DNA of 64,000 nucleotides from Coptis chinensis (taxonomy: Eukaryota; Streptophyta; Magnoliopsida; Ranunculales; Ranunculaceae), in NCBI GenBank assembly GCA_015680905.1, contig CM027383.1:84291001-84355000 (forward strand). The letters are read 5' to 3'. Positions 57,541-64,000 of the stretch are shown piece by piece. Each line of letters opens with the position of its first letter. Position 1 is the first letter of the stretch. The notes below the pieces were generated by a model, which did no database searches, was not told the origin of the DNA, and worked only from the letters and a program-made list of their open reading frames with translations. Position numbers and translations under genes: made by a program.

Positions 57541-58371
57541 CGCTAGAAAAATACCCTTTGTGGGAGCTTTAATATTAAGATATAGATTGACGTTCAATTT
57601 AAATTTTGTTTAAGATGCTTTTATACAAAAGATGCCAACTATGAGAACATACAATTTTATTGACACAAATTTCAAATTTCTCTAGTTTTATGGGTTTTAG
57701 TGTGTGGCTATTATAAATTTACAAAGAACACTATCAAGTATTAAGTTTGAAGAATTTACAAAAACCCATTTACTTTGGACGGTTATAAAAATTTGCGCTC
57801 TAAATGTAAGAGAGAATGATCTCTCTTCATTCCGGGACTCGATGTGAATTGCGGTCATGGTATTCACTTTGGACTTTGGGCATATCTACTATCTACTATA
57901 TACATACTAAAGTGGAGACCTCTAAAAGAGGTTTTTCTATCTCCTAGGTGACATTCTAATATGAGAGATAGTCTTTTTTCTATTTCTTTTTTTTCTAATT
58001 AATAACCTACAATGCCATGTGAAACCTTTTTTGGATAGTTTAAGTGTATTTCCACTTTCTTTATATTTTACTAAACAAAAAAATTACTAAAAAATAGGTG
58101 AAAATAGATAATTTGTAAGAGTTAGTTTCCTATTACGAATCAAACACTTTTAGTGTCTATTTTAAAACACCGACTTATTTGGAAGTTGGCTAGATCTAAA
58201 GATTTGCTAAAATTTAATATAAAATGAGTACTCATATAAAATAGTACTTGATAACTCATTCTACTATTTGTATGCATCTTCAAATATTCAATATGATTTT
58301 CCTTATAATTTTCCAAATCTACCGCTAAACTTACAATTTTCCTTTATTAGTAATAAAAATTAGAAAAAGAG

Positions 58372-59145
58372 AGAATAAAATAAACAAAGAGTCCATCATT
58401 CCGACCAATGTTTCACTCTACTGTACGTGTTTAAGAATTTTATGTTCTTTAGTTTGATTGCAAAATCTTATCAGTAATATTCAAAACTTTTTTGACGAAA
58501 CTGATAGTATTTGGTGGATTGCTAACTCAACAGGCTGAAAGAAACACATATAAGCTCTTTGACATCTATGGACTTAAGGAGTTGGAGCATGTACCGCTTA
58601 ATAGCACTTTCCTTTGTGGTGACAATTTTATTTCCATTAAATATTGTTGTGAGAGTTGCTGAACAAACAAATAATCCTAAAAAGTGTTCTTTCTATGTCA
58701 TGTACAAATAATGTTTTATTTATCTATTTCCTTACTTCTATTGCCATATATTTGTCACTTTTTAGTATATATTTTTATTTATATATAAAAGAGAGAAGAA
58801 AAGAAACAAAGAGTTCATCATTCCAAGCAGTGTTTTACTTACGTTCTTTGATTGCAAAACTTCATCAATAATATTCAGACTTCTTTAACGAAATTAAACT
58901 GATCGTTTTTGGTGGATTGCTAATTGAATATGCTAAAAGAAACACATCTATGGACTTAAGGAGTTGGAGCATTACCACTCAAAATCGGCGTTTTCTTTTA
59001 TGGCGACAATTTTATTTCCATTAAATACCGTTGTGGGAGTTGCTAAACAAACAAACAATCCTATAAAGTGTTCTATCTATGTCCTGTACAAATAATAAAT
59101 ATTTTGTTTGTCTGTTTCCCTACTTTATTACCATATATTTGTAAT
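58372..59145. repeat. direct duplication of about 390-420 bp
   Basis: Two adjacent copies about 80% alike (58372-58765 and 58790-59145). Shared anchors include GGACTTAAGGAGTTGGAGCA (58570 and 58954) and GACAATTTTATTTCCATTAA. No coding meaning recognised. Confidence 0.8.
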
Positions 59146-59362
59146 TTTTTTTTTAAAACTATGCAATCTGTCTTAGAAGACTTTTATTGTTGAAAACTTT
59201 TGGAGGTTAATTATCATAAGGGACTCTTAACTAGCTAGGTTGATTGTATAAGCACACTAGGACAATGTACAACTTATTTCTTATCCGCAACAAATTTCCC
59301 AAATATTAAAATGTTATTATGCGTTGCTAAGCGTTATATTGCTACTCAACAACGTTATTAGA

Positions 59363-59702
59363 AATACTATGACAATGGGTCTCACAAAATATGGGTGAGG
59401 AGAAGATGCCATCGATCTATTTAATTAGTTCAAATAAATAAGACTAACACCTGATGCACACATATTTATAGCATGTGGTGTCCTATTTGATGAGGAGATG
59501 TTACAGTTTGAATCAATGAGCAACCATAGAGCATTATCTGAGTATAAAAAACATGTTGGGAAGTACAAAATGTTTGAAAAAGGTCATGGAATTCATTGAA
59601 AATATGTTATTTGCGAATGTAGAAGTTTGGGAATCCTTAGTGAATCTTTACAGAATTCATGGTAACATAGAACTCGGGGATCATTGTGCCAAACTTGTAT
59701 AG
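59363..59702 (+). pseudogene. PPR protein gene remnant
   Basis: The plus strand shows the C-terminal region of a plant pentatricopeptide-repeat protein: GEDAIDLFN, LTPDAHIFIACGVLFDEEM and, after a frameshift near 59585, MEFIENM...VEVWESLVNLYRIHGNIEL and GDHCAKLV to a TAG at 59700-59702. The final block matches the E/E+ region of DYW-class PPRs. At least three stops in place of Gln and one frameshift. No intact upstream repeats are recognised, so it is a short relic. Confidence 0.72.
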
Positions 59703-60158
59703 TAGTATTTTCAAATTACTCATGTACATAATTCACTTATATAATTTTATGTATACGTTCATAACAAATAAGCACTATCTCTAGCTATTATTATAAAAGA
59801 AGTTGATCAAATGCCCAATGAGACGTTATGAAAATACTTTAAATGTACAAATGTTATGTGTTTCTCTCATATTTTTAGAGTGTCAAATTTAAAAGGGAAC
59901 TAACCGAATTATTAGTTTACCACAAACATAGCAGTTTACATGGAATTTTAGTTTTGGAATCTCTACGAGAAATTTTAATTTTTCTTTTTTATTTAAAGTG
60001 TTCTAGGCGAGTAAAATATCTAAAAGAACACTGCATGCTCGGATCCAAAATCTAGTATACAACTGTTTCAGACCAATTTAGATTTCAAATACTCTATTGG
60101 ATTATAATTCTTCATTTCTAAATTTACGGTGAGTGAGAACTGAGATGAGATTAACTAG

Positions 60159-60348
60159 AAAAAGACTTCGGTTCCAGCGCTTAGGACCGAGGTGCGTCAA
60201 AAGCACCTCGACGCCACACATTTCGTTTTTTTTGTTTTTATTTGTTGATAATTTATATGTGAAATTATTTATGTGGACAAGAAATGTGTGGTGTCCAGGT
60301 GCTTTGGACGCACCTCGGTCCTGAGCTCTGAGTACCGAAGCTTTTCTC
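60159..60348. mobile_element. 190-bp Mutator-like MITE
   Basis: Perfect 9-bp TSD GATTAACTA (60150-60158, 60349-60357). Inverted arms of about 70 bp starting GAAAAAGACTTCGG/GAGAAAAGCTTCGG and containing AGGACCGAGGTGCGTC. TSD of 9 bp and inverted arms fit a Mutator-type MITE. Confidence 0.85.
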
Positions 60349-60624
60349 GATTAACTACACATCCACTCCTACTTCACAAGTTCACTGTAGCATGATGCTT
60401 GGGCGAAAAATTCGTGTACAGTACTAGACCAGCGAGAATTGACTTGTGTGTCAGTAACCCAGTAGGACACTAGGACGATATATTCACGAGTAACCATGCT
60501 ATAAGTCTATAACGACAAAATGTGTTTTGAGCATGAGTAGAAATGAAGTTGCCTTCTACAATCCACCGACAACTCATAACTTTATTATGCCACGTTCCAT
60601 TCTTCCCTAGCTGTGTCTTCTTTT

Positions 60625-60746
60625 CTTCTCTACTCTCTTCATCATTCACCCAACAAGCCCAATCCTTCTTTATCTCTCTCTCTCTCCATCTTTCATTCTT
60701 TTTCATACGCAACATGGGAATGTTTTCACAACTCAATCACATCTAA
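60625..60746 (+). promoter_or_regulatory. CT-rich leader and 10-codon upstream ORF of the zinc-finger gene
   Basis: A pyrimidine-rich leader (60625-60708) is followed by an ATG at 60714 opening MGMFSQLNHI and a TAA at 60744-60746. The main ATG at 60749 starts two bases later. Such tight spacing would favour reduced initiation at the main ATG or reinitiation only after release; effect inferred. Confidence 0.5.
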
Positions 60747-60748
60747 GA

Positions 60749-61915
60749 ATGGCTGTTTTCAGATCATTCTTCTTCAACACTTTCTTCTCTTTGTTCACTC
60801 TCCTTTTCTTCCACTTAGGATGCTTTTTCATCTCTACTACCAATGAACGTACTTCATCAAAGAAAAGAAAAGTCACACCTGATTCTCACTCCATTTCTTC
60901 TACTTATCATACTAAACTCCACAAACCATTAATCTCTTCTACTTCTACTTCCTCTTCTTCTTGGTCTTACTTTAAAAAAATCTTCACTTTCAAATCCAAG
61001 AAAAGTGATAAACACTCCCACACTACAACCCCAACTCAAAGCCAAACACTTACTACTTCACCCACTTTAGACTCCACAAGATCACTCGTATCAGTACCAA
61101 CACCAGCCGATACTAGAACGTCTACTCCGTCACGAAAGCGAAGGAATCTGTCCATGTCTGATATTTCCATGGATCACCAATCTTTTCCACTTAGAAATGA
61201 TATATTCCCATGTCCAACATGCGGAGAGATTTTCCACAAAACTCAACTTCTCGAAAACCACCAATCGGTTAAACACGCAGTTTCTGAGCTATACGATGGA
61301 GATTCAGGAAAAAATATTGTGAAAATAATATTCAAGACTAGTTGGAATGATAAAGAAATGAAGAATCCTGTAATTCATCGAATCTTGAAAATTCATAACA
61401 GTGCGAAAATACTTGCTAAGTTTGAAGAGTATAGAGAGTTTGTGAAAAGTAAAGCAGTAAATGCAAGAAGAAGAGAAGAAAGATGCATTGCTGATGGAAA
61501 TGAGTTACTAAGGTTTCACTGTTCAACGTTTATTTGTAATCTAGGACAAAATGGTAATTCTAGTCTATGTTCTCTGCAGTACTGTAGCGTATGTGGGATC
61601 ATACGTTCTGGATTTTCTGGGAAAATTGATGGTATATCAACGATGTCGAGTAGTTGGAAAGCACACGTGGCGATTCCTGAAGATCTCGAGGAAGAGTTTG
61701 CTTTCATGAATGTGAAACGTGCTATGTTGGTTTGCCGAGTTGTGGCTGGTCGAATTGGTAGTGACCAGGAGCTTGTCGACACGGATGAATCGAGTTTGGA
61801 CTCGGTTGTTGGTAGAGCTCATGGTGGGACTCAATTTAGATCGGAGGAAGATGAACTTTTGGTTTTTAATCCTAGAGCTGTGCTTCCTTGCTTTGCTATT
61901 GTGTACAGTGTGTGA
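60749..61915 (+). CDS. plant C2H2 zinc-finger protein with ART/PARP-like C-terminus
   Basis: Single exon, 388 residues, of the plant family represented in Arabidopsis by At1g75710 and At4g27240 (recalled). Residues 7-28 are strongly hydrophobic, followed by KKRKV (38-42), a basic stretch like a classical nuclear signal. The family box WSYFKKIFTFKSKK is at 72-85. One zinc finger has Cys155, Cys158, His171 and His176 (Cx2Cx12Hx4H). The C-terminal half (about 185-388) has RFHCSTF (255-261), CSVCGIIRSGF, AMLVCRVVAGRIG, DSVVGRAHGGTQFRS and NPRAVLPCFAIVY, an order reminiscent of ADP-ribosyltransferase/PARP folds. Start chosen because the next Met (about 134) would remove the family box. Molecular function unproven. 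Confidence 0.85.
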   Translation: MAVFRSFFFNTFFSLFTLLFFHLGCFFISTTNERTSSKKRKVTPDSHSISSTYHTKLHKPLISSTSTSSSSWSYFKKIFTFKSKKSDKHSHTTTPTQSQTLTTSPTLDSTRSLVSVPTPADTRTSTPSRKRRNLSMSDISMDHQSFPLRNDIFPCPTCGEIFHKTQLLENHQSVKHAVSELYDGDSGKNIVKIIFKTSWNDKEMKNPVIHRILKIHNSAKILAKFEEYREFVKSKAVNARRREERCIADGNELLRFHCSTFICNLGQNGNSSLCSLQYCSVCGIIRSGFSGKIDGISTMSSSWKAHVAIPEDLEEEFAFMNVKRAMLVCRVVAGRIGSDQELVDTDESSLDSVVGRAHGGTQFRSEEDELLVFNPRAVLPCFAIVYSV

Positions 61916-62878
61916 GTGCTTTTTCTTTTTTATTTTGTAACATACTTCGGTTTTAAAAAAGAAGCAAAAATATAAGTCATACTTGTACTGAGTCTGGACT
62001 CTAGAGTGGTCACGCTCATTGGTGACAGGGGTTGTGTTGTGGTGAACGGTGATGGTCATGAATCATGAATGTGTGATTGTGCAACTGTATGTCATGTATA
62101 ACATATGGAATTCGTGTAATTTTTTAATTGTTTGAGTCTTGTGAGTTGTATTAATGGATCTTGAATTGAAAGCCGAACAATGAATGCAATGGGAAAGGGA
62201 GCAGGAGTTTGAGTGAGAATAGAGCTCGTTGAGTGGAAAAAAAATCCAGTAAAATGAACCAAGTAGGATTTTAGGAGATTTCGGCCATAATGAGATTGTG
62301 GGAAGCAAATCGAAACACATCCATAGATTTTGAGAGAACGGAAATTATCCAGATATCAAACACGCCTATAGATTTGAGATGTCGCAAATAATGATTAAGC
62401 TGTGTCAAGCTCAAGTTCTTTGCTTCAGCAAAATGTGTTACTGACACTCGATAAGGGATAGGACTGTCGTTACAGTGCCTGATTCTTTAAAGTACCGCTT
62501 CTCTCGTGTACACAACCAATCGACCATAGACGTCTAGGTGCTGTGCAATTAGAAGATAGCTCAAGACATTCATAAAAATAAATGTGCTGTTTGATTTCAG
62601 AAATTAAAGATTTCCCAGGGATAAACCATATTTCTGTGAATCACAAAAATGATATTCATGACTGTAAAAGAAGAACACCAAACCCATAATCACATTCTTT
62701 TATTGAGTATGAAACTCACAGAAACCAACATAGTTCAAAATGAAAAGACACCCAATCCAGTTTCATTAAACGAGTAGAACAAGTGGAATAACTCTCATTT
62801 TTCAGGAACCTTTAATTCGCGTGAGCTAAGCACAACTTATTTCAGTACACAAAAGTAACATACTGAGCAACTACAAGT
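61916..62878. other. 3' flank of zinc-finger gene and downstream intergenic DNA
   Basis: No coding sequence or repeat recognised. It also contains whatever 3' region belongs to the minus-strand DUF4283 frame ending at 62879; no reverse-transcriptase sequence is present here. Confidence 0.5.
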
Positions 62879-64000
62879 TCAGGGGCTGCGACCATAGGCT
62901 CTTAGTCTATTTTCTTTTGCTTTGGCTATTGCCTTACTGAAGGCCTCCTTATCACCCTTTTTGATAGCCCGCAATTCTAGAAAGAGGTTTTCATTAGATA
63001 GACTTTCTTGCTCCTCTAGATCACCACAACAAGACCTTGTCCACTTTTCCACTTCAGCTCCAGAAACTGATGATACACGAGTTCCTGAAGCAGAGGAGTG
63101 TGTCTCTTTGACAGTACTTGGTGATACCAAATTACCACCCCCATCATGCACATATGTTGGACTAAATATTGGAAAAACAACAGGAGGCAGATCACTAGTC
63201 TGAGTCACCAACAATGTATTCTTCTGTCGACGTACACTCGTGCCTTTCTTAGGATCTACCTCGAGTTTCCCTTGTGATACATGACCAACTCGAGTCTCTT
63301 CAATAAAACTACTATCATCAACAAGAATAGTTTCAGAATCATGATAAATTTCAGCAGCCAGATTATTTTTCAAACCATTCTGCCCATCAGCCGAAGTTGC
63401 AGCCCAATTTGAGGGAGTCTCCAAGCCATCAAGCACTTTGTCTGCGCCCAAACTAGCACCAATATTCACATGATTTTGGCTGGGTGGAGTTTTATCATTC
63501 ATTATATGTTCCCTCCTGACATCTTGTTGCAATTCTGCACTAGAGTGATAAAAAAAATCCCCACCATTTTGGTTGGATAAAAAACTTTTGTTCTTCTCAG
63601 ACTGCTCCTTCATTTGTTTATCCAATATTCTATTTTGCTTGCGAGCATGAGTAGAAGGACCAACATGATTTATATGAGCAGTATCATGCACCAGTTCACC
63701 ACGCGTAGCGGAGCCGTTTGGATTAAGCTTTCGACAATCACTGGCATTATGACCTTGTAAAGAGCAATAAGTACAGTACCTAGGAAGTTTATCATACACC
63801 ACCTCTTGCCAAAAGTCCATGTAAATTGGATCAGTGATTTTGAGTTTCGATGGCAGAGGTTTGGATAGATCGATTTCAACACAAATTCGAGCAACAAGAG
63901 GGGTAGACATGGTAAGCGTAGCCTGATCAATGGTTAGATATTTCCCTATCATCGAAGCAATAGGGATAAGCATCCCAGGGTTAAAAAGATGATAAGGAAG
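62879..64000 (-). CDS. DUF4283/zinc-knuckle protein (LINE ORF1-type), 5' end outside window
   Basis: An open frame from the right edge to a TGA at 62879-62881, at least 373 residues; it enters the window in frame (LPYHLFNPG before the first Met at 63973), so the true start lies beyond 64000. The visible part begins in the DUF4283 C-terminus (VARICVEIDLSKPLP, FWQEVVYDKLPRYC) and contains a canonical CX2CX4HX4C knuckle, CTYCSLQGHNASDC. A long Ser/Thr/Asp-rich tail follows, ending KAKENRLRAYGRSP. It differs from the LINE-1/2 ORF1 sequences. No ORF2 follows it for at least 960 bp, so this is either an ORF1 left by a truncated or rearranged LINE, or a stand-alone DUF4283 gene. Confidence 0.7.
   Translation of the reverse strand, partial: LPYHLFNPGMLIPIASMIGKYLTIDQATLTMSTPLVARICVEIDLSKPLPSKLKITDPIYMDFWQEVVYDKLPRYCTYCSLQGHNASDCRKLNPNGSATRGELVHDTAHINHVGPSTHARKQNRILDKQMKEQSEKNKSFLSNQNGGDFFYHSSAELQQDVRREHIMNDKTPPSQNHVNIGASLGADKVLDGLETPSNWAATSADGQNGLKNNLAAEIYHDSETILVDDSSFIEETRVGHVSQGKLEVDPKKGTSVRRQKNTLLVTQTSDLPPVVFPIFSPTYVHDGGGNLVSPSTVKETHSSASGTRVSSVSGAEVEKWTRSCCGDLEEQESLSNENLFLELRAIKKGDKEAFSKAIAKAKENRLRAYGRSP

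Noticed and set aside
57560..57960. Helitron ends (TC...CTAG type) around TCTACTATATAC and nearby short repeats
   Set aside because: No 3' hairpin followed by CTAG/CTRR at a plausible distance and no Rep/helicase sequence; the resemblance of the AT-rich 5' motif is too weak.
63670..63930. Second minus-strand frame overlapping the DUF4283 frame
   Set aside because: Out-of-frame shadow of the knuckle-containing frame; no motif of its own.

Overview
This is 64 kb of nuclear DNA from a flowering plant, very probably a eudicot. Evidence: intron-rich housekeeping genes with plant family members (RPN8, CYP86A1, a PHT4-type plastid transporter), plant-type retrotransposons (Ty1/copia, a Ty3/gypsy Tat-lineage element, L1 LINEs with an RNase H tail), CACTA, hAT and Mutator-type elements, MITEs, and AT-rich intergenic DNA with (TA)n tracts. 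I cannot name the species.

Layout. 0-2.4 kb: one end of a decayed Ty1/copia element (minus strand) that inserted into, and cut off, a papain-type cysteine protease pseudogene (2.4-2.9 kb). 3.1-3.6 kb: a MITE. 3.7-12.7 kb: a full-length but dead L1-type LINE (LINE-1, plus strand) with a target-site duplication, carrying a copia solo LTR that itself carries a second solo LTR (three nested insertions). 13.2-26.2 kb: the genic core, with RPN8 (26S proteasome lid subunit, minus), CYP86A1-like fatty-acid omega-hydroxylase (plus) and a PHT4;1/ANTR1-like thylakoid anion transporter (minus). All three have uninterrupted, in-phase gene models and look functional. 26.2-42.6 kb: one 16.4-kb Tat-lineage Ty3/gypsy element (coding on minus) with both LTRs, 5-bp TSD, PBS and PPT, two RNase H domains, an antisense spliced extra ORF, tandem-repeat arrays, a small intact acidic ORF, a 3.1-kb solo LTR and a Mutator-like MITE. 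43.8-44.4 kb: a foldback element. 45.2-56.2 kb: a second LINE of the same family (LINE-2, minus) with exact TSD, carrying a hAT MITE near its 3' end and a 3.4-kb CACTA element in its 5' leader. 56.2-60.5 kb: AT-rich DNA with a MITE, a local duplication, a PPR-gene remnant and a 190-bp Mutator-type MITE. 60.7-61.9 kb: a plant C2H2 zinc-finger gene with a tiny upstream ORF. 62.9-64 kb: a long open DUF4283/zinc-knuckle (LINE ORF1-type) reading frame running off the right edge.

The host genes are ordinary and not functionally linked: protein turnover, suberin/cutin monomer synthesis, plastid phosphate transport and a putative nuclear protein. RPN8 and CYP86A1 are head to head over about 0.9 kb; CYP86A1 and PHT4;1 are tail to tail. 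The least routine parts are the antisense spliced ORF, the tandem arrays and the small acidic ORF inside the Tat element, the non-TE-like exon candidates in the CACTA element, and the ART/PARP-like C-terminus of the zinc-finger protein. Exon coordinates, TSDs and terminal motifs were worked out by hand; family names above lineage level are from recalled homologues and were not searched.
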